A stretch of 64,000 bases of DNA from Apoderus coryli (GCA_911728435.2 OU452198.1:21114001-21178000); one strand, 5' to 3'; shown: positions 45,721-56,425, counted from the stretch's first letter. The notes: a model not told the origin generated them from the letters alone. A program made the numbers and translations.

Positions 45721-45725
<5 letters not shown>

Positions 45726-45769
45726 TCAGTATTTTCGTAGCCTACTGTTTGAATATCAAATATGTTCAA

Positions 45770-46441
45770 TATATTGGGGTATAGGCTAATGTTGTGGTGT
45801 AGTGTAAAAAAACTCTTTTTTACTATGCCAAGCTTTCGAAATTTTTTAATTTCTTCTTCAGGGCTGCAAATTACAAGAACAACGGTTTATGTTTTATATA
45901 AAAAGTACAATTCGCAAGTAATATTACCTTTGGTATGTAAAGGTGAGTTACATTAATGTTAAAACTGACATATTTTTTTATTGTATATAGTTGTATATAA
46001 TTGTAGGAAAACAATCAAAATAATGTTTAAAATGTGAGAATTAATAATATTATTAAGCAGAAAACGTGGTGCCTATTCCAAGATCTAATCTACAATTTGA
46101 TCAAGAGAACGATTTGCAAAAACTTATAGTGATAGGTATCAAATATAAAAAGTATAAACGGCGAGCGTTTCATTTATTTCATAGATGGTAACATGGGCGG
46201 ACCTATAAATAGTTCTCGCTAATTTTGAAGGAAAAGCTGTCACTCTTTTCCCCGAATAACCGCGAGATCAATGAGGTGGATATATTAAAATATAATATAT
46301 TGTGTATTTCTTTGTTCGGCAATCCTAATGTTCCATCAATCCTTTCTCTGATTTATATAATTAGTCTCACTAAAATAAGATTTCCTTTTTGTGAGCAGAC
46401 TCCAAAACGGCGTTGGGAACTGTCACTTCCCCCACCATCCC
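45770..46441 (-). repeat. PLE3 pseudo-LTR, left copy
   Basis: Reverse complement of the copies at 49109-49790 and 52658-53338; all three look the same. The outer part encloses the hammerhead-like fold. Confidence 0.85.
45827..45867 (-). ncRNA. Hammerhead-like fold, PLE3 left
   Basis: Same sequence as 49681-49720 on the opposite strand: GCC, CTGAAGA, stem II GAAATT/AATTTC, GAAA, GCTT, GGC. Confidence 0.55.
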
Positions 46442-46497
46442 GAAGCCTCCACTTCTAAACAACGTGAACGGAGACTAATTTGTTTTTTCGTAATGAG

Positions 46498-46735
46498 AAA
46501 ACAGGCTGTCACCACTGTTTTCAGTTGTCCTGATAAGTGCAAAGCAGGCTGCCACTACTGCGTTACAAAAACATTGTATTGATGGATTGATATCTATGAG
46601 CCTTCTGACAAAATTTGACTAATCAACGTCCATGTAGACGTTAATCCATCAACTGTCGTCAAACAAATCGGGAAACAGGCTCTCACCACTGCTAACGAAC
46701 TGTGTTAAAACAGAAAACAGGCTCTCACCACTGTT
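46498..46735 (-). repeat. PLE3 3' UTR with four short repeats, left copy
   Basis: Mirror of 52367-52602: four copies of AACAGGCTSTCACCACTG (plus-strand reading). Confidence 0.7.
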
Positions 46736-46762
46736 TTCCTATTTAATTGGTACTAACAAGGG

Positions 46763-49135
46763 CTAAATTGATCCTTGTGAGTCATCCGGCTCAGAATTGC
46801 GTGAATCACCCAATTGGCAAATATATGTGTACATCGCGCTAGTCGTGTCTATATCTCTTCGTTTGTTTAAACAGTTTTCGTCTCTATTAGTCTCAAACAT
46901 CTCCAAGAACAGTCTCTTTGTTAAGTTAGGTTCAATGTGTAAGGCTTTTGTGTTTTCGTAACTTGGAAGGTGTCCAGTGTCCAGATGATGTTCTGACAGG
47001 GCACATGATCTCTTATTGAGACGACAATCACTTTTATGTGATGTTAACCTGTCTCTTAACACTCGAGACGTCTGTCCAATATAAGTTAGATTACAGGACT
47101 TGCAGGGAATGCTATATACCACATTCGAAGTCCTCATTGCATCATCTCTATCTTTAAGCTTTGAGAAAATATTGCCAACTGTTTTTGTATATTTCTGTGC
47201 TACTTTTATGGAATCAAATTTGCTAAAAACTTTTGCTATTTTTTGTGATACATCCTTTATATACGGAATAGCATAATAAAAGGTTCTTGTTGCCTCACTG
47301 TTGTTGTGTGTATTGGTGTGCTCATGTTCGTTATTGACTGAAGATCTATTGGTACTAGTGTTGTAAATTAGTTTTCTTAACAGCTGTTTGGGGTACGAAT
47401 TTTCAATAAGTACATCGAACAAGATTTTTTTATTTTTTTCCAATAAACTGTGGTGACAAAGGTTTTCTATTCGTTTTTTTAATCCCAAGACGGAATTGAT
47501 TTTTATCTTCTCAGTGTGGAAAGAATTATAATTTATATATCTTCCAGAATTGGTGGGTTTTACATACCAATCAACGAAAATTTTATTGTCAGGCATTCTA
47601 ATTAACTTAGTGTCTAGGAAAGGTACACTTCTATCCTTCTCCTCCTCCATAGTGAACTGAATGTATTCATTGTAGTTGTTGAACACTTCTAGTATTACTT
47701 CTTTTTTGTTGTGTGGTATAGCACAAATTAGATCATCAACATATTTCTTTAGAAAGGGTAAATCAAAATCCAGCAGTGGTAGGACACAGTCCAATAAGTC
47801 ATCCATGACATATTGGGCTAAAATCGGTGATAAAGTAGCACCCATAGGTGTACCTAAGATTTGTTTATAAAAATAGTTCTCAAAAGAAAAGTATGTGGAG
47901 TCGAAAATGAACTCTATTATATTCAAAAATTCTTTTTTGGGGATGTTGGTAATCTCTGAAATTAGGTTCCACCTTTTCTCAACGCTACGAAAGACCAGAT
48001 TTTTGGGGATATTACTATACAAAGAAACCACATCAAGGCTCACCAACACATAGTCTTGAGGTAGCTGTTTTTCATTAATATAACTTGCAAATTTAAAGGA
48101 ATCTGTTGTGAAATATGGGTTGTCCTTATTGTAGGCATTGGTCAAAATGTCCGTAATAAATTTTGATAACTTGCTGGTAGGGGAATTGATGGACGAGATG
48201 ATAGGTCTAAGCGATAGGATAGGTTTGTGAATTTTAGGTAGTCCGTAAAATTTAGGTGAAGTTTGTCCATAAATTGTCAGTCTCTTAGCGATCTGTTCGT
48301 CTATATAATTATCTTGTTTTAACTTCGAAACTATTTTGTTGGACTTCTGTTGGAGAGTGGATGTGGGGTCATTTTTCAAAAGTTGATAGTATTTTTTATC
48401 TGATATGATGTTTTTTGATAACTGAGTGTATGTTTCTTTGTATAAAATTACTGTTACATTGCCTTTGTCTGCATTTGTTACTACTAACTCATTGTGTGAT
48501 CGTAGAAAGCGTTTTGTTTTATCAAAAATATTGTTGAAGTAACTAGAGTGTATTGGTGTTTTATAATGGTTGGTTAAAATATTTATGATTTTGGCTCTGT
48601 AGAGATTTTTTTCCTCTTGTTGTGGTAAATTATTTAATATATTTTCCACATCCGCGAGCAACCTACTGGTGGACATCTCAGAGAGGTTCGGGGAAAGTGA
48701 GAATTTTGGACCTAAAGCTAAAAATCTCTTTATATCATCGGGTATGTCTATGTTGGTCATATTTTTTATCCAACTATCTTTTATTTTGAATAAATTGTCT
48801 TGTTGTTTGATTTTTAATTTGGAGATTTTTTCAGTGTTTGCAAGTTTTATTTTTTGAAATTTTTTGACATAGATATTGTTTTGTTTTTTCTTGAAAAGGC
48901 TCAACGTCTGCTCTGGAATTACCTGTAGTAAGTTTTCTGAAATTGTTATCAAAGATCTTTCTAGATACGAAATATATTGGTATGTATTCCTAATTTCAAA
49001 ATTCAAAATTTTTTGTGAGAGCTTATTATTAAATTGTTTTACTTTCTGTGCTGTGTGACCATTCCCTATTGTTAGTGTTTGTGTAACATTCTTCGTGGCA
49101 TTATCCGGGATGGTGGGGGAAGTGACAGTTCCCAA
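46763..49135 (-). CDS. Penelope-like RT with GIY-YIG (PLE3, 5'-truncated inverted copy)
   Basis: 790 codons. From the DNATKNVTQTL stretch onward the protein is the same as the 852-residue copy on the plus strand. The first ten residues (MGTVTSPTIP) come from the joined pseudo-LTR instead of the native N-terminus. RT (VSLDVVSLYSNIPKNL, GTPMGATLSPILAQYV, KYVDDLICAIP) and GIY-YIG (IPCKSCNLTYIGQTSRVL) are complete. The native N-terminal 72 or so residues are missing, so function is uncertain, although no stop interrupts it. Confidence 0.9.
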   Translation of the reverse strand: MGTVTSPTIPDNATKNVTQTLTIGNGHTAQKVKQFNNKLSQKILNFEIRNTYQYISYLERSLITISENLLQVIPEQTLSLFKKKQNNIYVKKFQKIKLANTEKISKLKIKQQDNLFKIKDSWIKNMTNIDIPDDIKRFLALGPKFSLSPNLSEMSTSRLLADVENILNNLPQQEEKNLYRAKIINILTNHYKTPIHSSYFNNIFDKTKRFLRSHNELVVTNADKGNVTVILYKETYTQLSKNIISDKKYYQLLKNDPTSTLQQKSNKIVSKLKQDNYIDEQIAKRLTIYGQTSPKFYGLPKIHKPILSLRPIISSINSPTSKLSKFITDILTNAYNKDNPYFTTDSFKFASYINEKQLPQDYVLVSLDVVSLYSNIPKNLVFRSVEKRWNLISEITNIPKKEFLNIIEFIFDSTYFSFENYFYKQILGTPMGATLSPILAQYVMDDLLDCVLPLLDFDLPFLKKYVDDLICAIPHNKKEVILEVFNNYNEYIQFTMEEEKDRSVPFLDTKLIRMPDNKIFVDWYVKPTNSGRYINYNSFHTEKIKINSVLGLKKRIENLCHHSLLEKNKKILFDVLIENSYPKQLLRKLIYNTSTNRSSVNNEHEHTNTHNNSEATRTFYYAIPYIKDVSQKIAKVFSKFDSIKVAQKYTKTVGNIFSKLKDRDDAMRTSNVVYSIPCKSCNLTYIGQTSRVLRDRLTSHKSDCRLNKRSCALSEHHLDTGHLPSYENTKALHIEPNLTKRLFLEMFETNRDENCLNKRRDIDTTSAMYTYICQLGDSRNSEPDDSQGSI

Positions 49136-49790
49136 CGCCGTTTTGGAGTCTGCTCACAAAAAGGAAATCTTATTTTAGTGAGACTAATTATATAAATCAG
49201 AGAAAGGATTGATGGAACATTAGGATTGCCGAACAAAGAAATACACAATATATTATATTTTAATATATCCACCTCATTGATCTCGCGGTTATTCGGGGAA
49301 AAGAGTGACAGCTTTTCCTTCAAAATTAGCGAGAACTATTTATAGGTCCGCCCATGTTACCATCTATGAAATAAATGAAACGCTCGCCGTTTATACTTTT
49401 TATATTTGATACCTATCACTATAAGTTTTTGCAAATCGTTCTCTTGATCAAATTGTAGATTAGATCTTGGAATAGGCACCACGTTTTCTGCTTAATAATA
49501 TTATTAATTCTCACATTTTAAACATTATTTTGATTGTTTTCCTACAATTATATACAACTATATACAATAAAAAAATATGTCAGTTTTAACATTAATGTAA
49601 CTCACCTTTACATACCAAAGGTAATATTACTTGCGAATTGTACTTTTTATATAAAACATAAACCGTTGTTCTTGTAATTTGCAGCCCTGAAGAAGAAATT
49701 AAAAAATTTCGAAAGCTTGGCATAGTAAAAAAGAGTTTTTTTACACTACACCACAACATTAGCCTATACCCCAATATATTGAACATATTT
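49109..49790 (+). repeat. PLE3 pseudo-LTR, central copy
   Basis: Starts GGGATGGTGGGGGAAGTGAC, as at 52658, and runs into the start of the plus-strand ORF. It is the centre of the palindrome: the inverted ORF joins its left edge at 49108/49109, with a short GGAT-like microhomology. Confidence 0.85.
49681..49720 (+). ncRNA. Hammerhead-like fold, PLE3 centre
   Basis: GCC (stem I), CTGAAGA (fits CUGANGA), A, stem II GAAATT-AAAA-AATTTC, GAAA, then AGCT as a palindromic minimal stem III with U at the cleavage position, and GGC closing stem I with three pairs. Core bases fit, but stems I and III are very short; a dimer would be needed for stem III. Confidence 0.6.
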
Positions 49791-52337
49791 GATATTCAAA
49801 CAGTAGGCTACGAAAATACTGAATTTATTTCTATTGGAATGGGGTTTTACCAGTCCATCGCACAGCAGTATGGGACAATGGTAGTTAAACAACTCAAAGA
49901 ATGGTCACGCAACAACTTAAAACTGGCATCACAAAGAAATAGACGAGTATTTCTACTGAAATGTAGAACCAACAACTTACTTCCAAAACACCTGGATAAT
50001 GCCACGAAGAATGTTACACAAACACTAACAATAGGGAATGGTCACACAGCACAGAAAGTAAAACAATTTAATAATAAGCTCTCACAAAAAATTTTGAATT
50101 TTGAAATTAGGAATACATACCAATATATTTCGTATCTAGAAAGATCTTTGATAACAATTTCAGAAAACTTACTACAGGTAATTCCAGAGCAGACGTTGAG
50201 CCTTTTCAAGAAAAAACAAAACAATATCTATGTCAAAAAATTTCAAAAAATAAAACTTGCAAACACTGAAAAAATCTCCAAATTAAAAATCAAACAACAA
50301 GACAATTTATTCAAAATAAAAGATAGTTGGATAAAAAATATGACCAACATAGACATACCCGATGATATAAAGAGATTTTTAGCTTTAGGTCCAAAATTCT
50401 CACTTTCCCCGAACCTCTCTGAGATGTCCACCAGTAGGTTGCTCGCGGATGTGGAAAATATATTAAATAATTTACCACAACAAGAGGAAAAAAATCTCTA
50501 CAGAGCCAAAATCATAAATATTTTAACCAACCATTATAAAACACCAATACACTCTAGTTACTTCAACAATATTTTTGATAAAACAAAACGCTTTCTACGA
50601 TCACACAATGAGTTAGTAGTAACAAATGCAGACAAAGGCAATGTAACAGTAATTTTATACAAAGAAACATACACTCAGTTATCAAAAAACATCATATCAG
50701 ATAAAAAATACTATCAACTTTTGAAAAATGACCCCACATCCACTCTCCAACAGAAGTCCAACAAAATAGTTTCGAAGTTAAAACAAGATAATTATATAGA
50801 CGAACAGATCGCTAAGAGACTGACAATTTATGGACAAACTTCACCTAAATTTTACGGACTACCTAAAATTCACAAACCTATCCTATCGCTTAGACCTATC
50901 ATCTCGTCCATCAATTCCCCTACCAGCAAGTTATCAAAATTTATTACGGACATTTTGACCAATGCCTACAATAAGGACAACCCATATTTCACAACAGATT
51001 CCTTTAAATTTGCAAGTTATATTAATGAAAAACAGCTACCTCAAGACTATGTGTTGGTGAGCCTTGATGTGGTTTCTTTGTATAGTAATATCCCCAAAAA
51101 TCTGGTCTTTCGTAGCGTTGAGAAAAGGTGGAACCTAATTTCAGAGATTACCAACATCCCCAAAAAAGAATTTTTGAATATAATAGAGTTCATTTTCGAC
51201 TCCACATACTTTTCTTTTGAGAACTATTTTTATAAACAAATCTTAGGTACACCTATGGGTGCTACTTTATCACCGATTTTAGCCCAATATGTCATGGATG
51301 ACTTATTGGACTGTGTCCTACCACTGCTGGATTTTGATTTACCCTTTCTAAAGAAATATGTTGATGATCTAATTTGTGCTATACCACACAACAAAAAAGA
51401 AGTAATACTAGAAGTGTTCAACAACTACAATGAATACATTCAGTTCACTATGGAGGAGGAGAAGGATAGAAGTGTACCTTTCCTAGACACTAAGTTAATT
51501 AGAATGCCTGACAATAAAATTTTCGTTGATTGGTATGTAAAACCCACCAATTCTGGAAGATATATAAATTATAATTCTTTCCACACTGAGAAGATAAAAA
51601 TCAATTCCGTCTTGGGATTAAAAAAACGAATAGAAAACCTTTGTCACCACAGTTTATTGGAAAAAAATAAAAAAATCTTGTTCGATGTACTTATTGAAAA
51701 TTCGTACCCCAAACAGCTGTTAAGAAAACTAATTTACAACACTAGTACCAATAGATCTTCAGTCAATAACGAACATGAGCACACCAATACACACAACAAC
51801 AGTGAGGCAACAAGAACCTTTTATTATGCTATTCCGTATATAAAGGATGTATCACAAAAAATAGCAAAAGTTTTTAGCAAATTTGATTCCATAAAAGTAG
51901 CACAGAAATATACAAAAACAGTTGGCAATATTTTCTCAAAGCTTAAAGATAGAGATGATGCAATGAGGACTTCGAATGTGGTATATAGCATTCCCTGCAA
52001 GTCCTGTAATCTAACTTATATTGGACAGACGTCTCGAGTGTTAAGAGACAGGTTAACATCACATAAAAGTGATTGTCGTCTCAATAAGAGATCATGTGCC
52101 CTGTCAGAACATCATCTGGACACTGGACACCTTCCAAGTTACGAAAACACAAAAGCCTTACACATTGAACCTAACTTAACAAAGAGACTGTTCTTGGAGA
52201 TGTTTGAGACTAATAGAGACGAAAACTGTTTAAACAAACGAAGAGATATAGACACGACTAGCGCGATGTACACATATATTTGCCAATTGGGTGATTCACG
52301 CAATTCTGAGCCGGATGACTCACAAGGATCAATTTAG
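49779..52337 (+). CDS. Penelope-like RT with GIY-YIG (PLE3, full length)
   Basis: 852 codons without interruption. The start lies at the end of the pseudo-LTR, as in PLE1. An N-terminal basic leader of about 270 residues is followed by ADKGNVTVILYKETY near 285, RLTIYGQTSPKFYGLPKIHK near 345, VSLDVVSLYSNIPKNL near 425 (catalytic Asp), TPMGATLSPILAQYV near 490, KYVDDLICAIP near 525 (YVDD box, where PLE1 has YADD) and VPFLDTKLIRM near 570. The GIY-YIG endonuclease sits at about 735-775: VVYSIPCKSCNLTYIGQTSR with RDRLTSHKSDC. It ends in a Ser/Asp-rich tail and TAG. It looks intact and probably able to act. Confidence 0.93.
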   Translation: MNIFDIQTVGYENTEFISIGMGFYQSIAQQYGTMVVKQLKEWSRNNLKLASQRNRRVFLLKCRTNNLLPKHLDNATKNVTQTLTIGNGHTAQKVKQFNNKLSQKILNFEIRNTYQYISYLERSLITISENLLQVIPEQTLSLFKKKQNNIYVKKFQKIKLANTEKISKLKIKQQDNLFKIKDSWIKNMTNIDIPDDIKRFLALGPKFSLSPNLSEMSTSRLLADVENILNNLPQQEEKNLYRAKIINILTNHYKTPIHSSYFNNIFDKTKRFLRSHNELVVTNADKGNVTVILYKETYTQLSKNIISDKKYYQLLKNDPTSTLQQKSNKIVSKLKQDNYIDEQIAKRLTIYGQTSPKFYGLPKIHKPILSLRPIISSINSPTSKLSKFITDILTNAYNKDNPYFTTDSFKFASYINEKQLPQDYVLVSLDVVSLYSNIPKNLVFRSVEKRWNLISEITNIPKKEFLNIIEFIFDSTYFSFENYFYKQILGTPMGATLSPILAQYVMDDLLDCVLPLLDFDLPFLKKYVDDLICAIPHNKKEVILEVFNNYNEYIQFTMEEEKDRSVPFLDTKLIRMPDNKIFVDWYVKPTNSGRYINYNSFHTEKIKINSVLGLKKRIENLCHHSLLEKNKKILFDVLIENSYPKQLLRKLIYNTSTNRSSVNNEHEHTNTHNNSEATRTFYYAIPYIKDVSQKIAKVFSKFDSIKVAQKYTKTVGNIFSKLKDRDDAMRTSNVVYSIPCKSCNLTYIGQTSRVLRDRLTSHKSDCRLNKRSCALSEHHLDTGHLPSYENTKALHIEPNLTKRLFLEMFETNRDENCLNKRRDIDTTSAMYTYICQLGDSRNSEPDDSQGSI

Positions 52338-52366
52338 CCCTTGTTAGTACCAATTAAATAGGAAAA

Positions 52367-52602
52367 CAGTGGTGAGAGCCTGTTTTCTGTTTTAACACAG
52401 TTCGTTAGCAGTGGTGAGAGCCTGTTTCCCGATTTGTTTGACGACAGTTGATGGATTAACGTCTACATGGACGTTGATTAGTCAAATTTTGTCAGAAGGC
52501 TCATAGATATCAATCCATCAATACAATGTTTTTGTAACGCAGTAGTGGCAGCCTGCTTTGCACTTATCAGGACAACTGAAAACAGTGGTGACAGCCTGTT
52601 TT
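52367..52602 (+). repeat. PLE3 3' UTR with four short repeats
   Basis: CAGTGGTGAGAGCCTGTTT occurs at 52367 and 52409, and in altered form at 52540 (CAGTAGTGGCAGCCTGCTT) and 52583 (CAGTGGTGACAGCCTGTTT). All lie between the ORF stop and the pseudo-LTR. They could be binding sites for the element's RT or merely short tandem duplications. Confidence 0.75.
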
Positions 52603-52657
52603 CTCATTACGAAAAAACAAATTAGTCTCCGTTCACGTTGTTTAGAAGTGGAGGCTT

Positions 52658-53336
52658 CGGGATGGTGGGGGAAGTGACAGTTCCCAACGCCGTTTTGGAG
52701 TCTGCTCACAAAAAGGAAATCTTATTTTAGTGAGACTAATTATATAAATCAGAGAAAGGATTGATGGAACATTAGGATTGCCGAACAAAGAAATACACAA
52801 TATATTATATTTTAATATATCCACCTCATTGATCTCGCGGTTATTCGGGGAAAAGAGTGACAGCTTTTCCTTCAAAATTAGCGAGAACTATTTATAGGTC
52901 CGCCCATGTTACCATCTATGAAATAAATGAAACGCTCGCCGTTTATACTTTTTATATTTGATACCTATCACTATAAGTTTTTGCAAATCGTTCTCTTGAT
53001 CAAATTGTAGATTAGATCTTGGAATAGGCACCACGTTTTCTGCTTAATAATATTATTAATTCTCACATTTTAAACATTATTTTGATTGTTTTCCTACAAT
53101 TATATACAACTATATACAATAAAAAAATATGTCAGTTTTAACATTAATGTAACTCACCTTTACATACCAAAGGTAATATTACTTGCGAATTGTACTTTTT
53201 ATATAAAACATAAACCGTTGTTCTTGTAATTTGCAGCCCTGAAGAAGAAATTAAAAAATTTCGAAAGCTTGGCATAGTAAAAAAGAGTTTTTTTACACTA
53301 CACCACAACATTAGCCTATACCCCAATATATTGAAC

Positions 53337-53338
<2 letters not shown>
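52658..53338 (+). repeat. PLE3 pseudo-LTR, right copy
   Basis: Same as the central copy, ending at ATATTGAACATAT and passing into (TA)n. Confidence 0.85.
53233..53273 (+). ncRNA. Hammerhead-like fold, PLE3 right
   Basis: Same sequence as the central copy at 49681-49720. Confidence 0.55.
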
Positions 53339-53394
<56 letters not shown>

Positions 53395-53526
53395 AAGAAA
53401 AATGAAATAAACTAACTTGTACGAATCAAAAAAATCGGTGATATACTATACTCTGTCAACTTAGTTGAATACCTTTATTTGTTTATATATATATATATAT
53501 ATATATTTTCATTTAAGCTAATGTCT
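53339..53526. other. TA repeats and an inverted copy of the Helitron intron/exon edge
   Basis: (TA)n at 53339-53392, about 90 bp of unmatched sequence, (TA)n at 53482-53506, then TTTTCATTTAAGCTAATG (53507-53524). That last piece is the reverse complement of the Helitron acceptor and exon start at 45674-45691. Confidence 0.7.
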
Positions 53527-53783
53527 ACAATCATAAAAAAAAAACCATCATTAGAAGTTTGTATAATTTGCTTAAATATAATGGTCTTACCAGTACATCA
53601 TGAAATGATTTAAAACTATATATTGACGAGTAACAACAAATTGACGATACATATTTACGTTCTACATTACACTTTAAAATGTTAACTAATTACATACAAA
53701 ATCATGTCACTGAAGATTACATTGGTTTTCTTATTTTTCTAATCAAAGTAATATTTTAAAATTAATGCTTCAAAAATGTACAT

Positions 53784-55445
53784 TCACAGAATGGCAGTAT
53801 AAAATTTGTTTAAGTTTTGTGTATCTTTTTTTTCGTTTATAGCAGATTGGTTTTTATGTATATATACCATTTCCAAGAATTCACGCTTTCTTTGATTTGT
53901 CTCAGATCTTAAAATTTTCGTTTTATTATAATCAAATGTATGTTGGTTAGCAATTTCATGGTTAGTTAAGGCTGTCTTGTTTTTTTTGTCGTACTTATGG
54001 CTTTTTATCCTGTTTTCTAAATATTGAGAAGTCTGACCTATATATACAGATCCACAATTTATACATGGTATTTCATATATTAAGTTGCTTTTTTTATTTT
54101 TTTGTGTTTTTGTTTTTATTGAGCTGAAGTACTTTGAAAGTAAGTTATGACCTTTATGGCAAACAACTACGTTAAATTTTTTTAAGAAGGTAGATAGTTG
54201 TTGGGATAAACCATCTATGTATGGCAAGGAAATATATCTATCACAGTTTTTGTTCTGATTGCAATTTTTGGAAGATTCATTATACATTTTGTATGTTCTT
54301 TTTTTAAAAATTTTATTAATTAAGTTGATGGGATATTGGTTCTTTAGTAATGCCATTTTTGCCTTCTTGATAGAGGCGGGTCTGAATTCTGGGTCAGAGA
54401 GTTGGAGAGCTCTGTCTGCTAGTCCGATAATTACAGATTTTTTTTGGGAGGAAGGATGGTTTGAATTAAAATTTAAATATCTAGAAGACCAGGTAGGTTT
54501 TGTGTACCATTCCGTCTTTATTTCGTTATTCATTTTATGTAAGGTGACATCTAGAAAATTGATTTTATTATTATTTTCAGTTTCAATTGTAAATTGCAGC
54601 CTTTTGTTGTATGAATTAAAACTGTTAAGTATATAGTCGACCTTATTTTTAGGTATTGCTGTAATACAGTCGTCAACGTATCGGAAAAAGAAAGGTATAT
54701 TTATATTTAGATTGGTTATAATTGTTTCTTCTAGATCCTCCATAACCATTTGTGCGATCACGCTTGATATCGCCGCACCCATTGCACATCCATTTATTTG
54801 CTTATATAATTTGTCACTATATGCAAAATATGTAGAATCTAATGTGATTTCTACAGCTGTAATGAATTCCTCTTGGGGTATGTCAGTATATTTCTTTATT
54901 TCATTCCATTTTTTCTTTATAATAGTGTTGACAATAGAATTTGGAATGCTTGTGTATAAGGATATTACATCTAACGAGACAAAAATGTAATCATCTGGAA
55001 TCTTTTTATTTTTAATTTTTTGTTTGAAATCCCATGTGTTCTTGATGTAATATTGATTTTTGTATAGTATATTCTGTAATATGCCCTTTAAAAAGTTTGA
55101 TAATGGAGTGAATGGTGTTTGTAAACAAGATACAATGGGACGGAGGGGGACATTAGGCTTGTGTAGTTTGGGTAGACCATAGATTTTTGGTGGAATGGCA
55201 TTGAGTATTTTTAAAGATTTGCAGGTATTTGGAGAAATATATAGTTTATTTTCCCATGATTCAATAAGTTGGTTTGTTTTTTTTTGGTATATATTTGTTG
55301 GATCGCGTTTAATTTCTTTGTATGTCGTTTTGTCATTTAATAGATCTAACATTTTTTTGTTGTAATCTTGTTCATCCATAATAACCGTTTTATTTGTTTT
55401 ATCTGCTCGTAATATTTTAAGGTGTTTATTATTTTTTAAAAACAT
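53784..55445 (-). pseudogene. PLE4 RT with GIY-YIG, main frame
   Basis: 553 codons: LRADKTNKTVIMDEQDY, IYGLPKLHKPNVPLRPIVSC, VSLDVISLYTSIPNSI (catalytic Asp), NGCAMGAAISSVIAQMV, FRYVDDCITAIP (Asp pair) and INFLDVTLHKM. GIY-YIG: LIYEIPCINCGSVYIGQTSQ with LENRIKSHKYD. The N-terminal 200 residues are in a different frame (55473-56087), so the ORF is broken once, in a run of T at 55449-55462. All catalytic residues are in place. Confidence 0.88.
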
Positions 55446-55472
55446 ATTAGTTTTTTTTTAATTTTTGGGGAG

Positions 55473-56087
55473 CTATATTATTATTTTGTTTTTTAATTTA
55501 TTCTTAAAATTTGTAATGATGTTACATGTTTGTGTTCTTATTTTATCTTTTTCCTTACCGACAAGATGACCCGTCCCACATTCGATGTTACACACAATAT
55601 CAGTTACTGGAAGTTCCTTCTCAGTGCTTATTTTATGAGCAAAGTTTGGACCTAAACTTAGAACCTCTGCTACATCTTTTGGTATGTCAGTTTTTGATAG
55701 ATTTTCGATCCATTCTGTGAACGCAACATTGTTTGTTTGAATTACAGGCTGTTGTTTAGAAATAAGCTTATTGATCTTATTGATATTCCTTTGCTTTACT
55801 TTCTGAAATAATTTTTCGGTCCTAGTTTTACATTTGTCAAAAAACATTTTAAACATATCACTCGGAATTTTTTGTTTTATTTCATTTTCACAATTCTGCA
55901 TCTGGTTCTTAAGTTTTTGAATCACCCTGGTTGTTTCGGTAATACATAAATTCAGAGTCTTTGAAATAAATTTTGGTAGAATGCTTTCAAAATATTCACG
56001 ACGCAGACTAACATTCATGAAATGTACATGTGCACAGTTGAAGTTCAAAAATATAGGCACTAAATTATTGTTCTTACATCTAAGCAA
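55473..56087 (-). pseudogene. PLE4 ORF N-terminal frame
   Basis: 204 codons reading LRCKNNNLVPIFLNFNC..., a Lys/Glu-rich helical stretch with TRVIQKLKNQMQNCENEIKQ, and WIENLSKTDIPKDVAEVLSL, matching the layout of the PLE3 N-terminal leader (DIPDDIKRFLALGPKFSLSP). It continues into the 53784-55445 frame after a short indel. Confidence 0.8.
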
Positions 56088-56347
56088 AAATATCCTTCAG
56101 TTTTTTTGATTTGCTAATTTCCTTGTGGTATTTTCATAGTCTTTTAGTAACCGCTTCACACTATATCCATAGACTTGGTTGATGTTATCATAATTAAGCA
56201 TTTCTTCATCCATGCCAATATATTTTTATTTTATTTTTTTTATTTTCTTTGACCTTTTTCTTATAAATAATGTATTTTTTTTATTTCTTGATTTTAGGTC
56301 GATTTTTACGAAATAATTAATATACTCTTTCTTTTTTAATTTTTATC

Positions 56348-56380
56348 TAACGTTTCGATCATTTTTTGATCTTTTTCAAA
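56348..56380 (-). ncRNA. Decayed hammerhead-like fold, PLE4 minus copy
   Basis: Minus strand: TTGAAAA where CTGANGA is expected, stem II GATC-AAAAAAT-GATC, GAAAC, GTT. Stem II and the second core are kept; the first core is lost. Confidence 0.4.
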
Positions 56381-56425
56381 AATGTCTACAATCACTCCAC
56401 TCTCCACTCTCGTCAGTGTCACTTT

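Larger units (their letters stand above)
45721..53338. mobile_element. Penelope-like PLE3: 7.6-kb composite with inverted copies
   Basis: Right part in plus orientation: pseudo-LTR (49109-49790), ORF (49779-52337), 3' UTR, pseudo-LTR (52658-53338). Left part is the inverse: ORF (46763-49108), 3' UTR, pseudo-LTR (46441-45770) and the first about 55 bp of another ORF (to 45721). So one full unit carries a 5'-truncated unit joined in opposite orientation. The arms (45721-49108 and 49999-53338) appear identical, and the encoded proteins agree over 780 residues. TA repeats flank both ends. Confidence 0.92.
53527..56397 (-). mobile_element. Penelope-like PLE4, minus-strand unit
   Basis: The unit lies between two copies of ATGATTGTAGACAT (53521-53534 and near 56396, read on minus). 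It contains a 5' part with a decayed hammerhead-like fold, the ORF and a 3' UTR. A shorter inverted copy lies at 57542-58476. The pair brackets a foreign ORF at 56398-57541. Confidence 0.85.
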
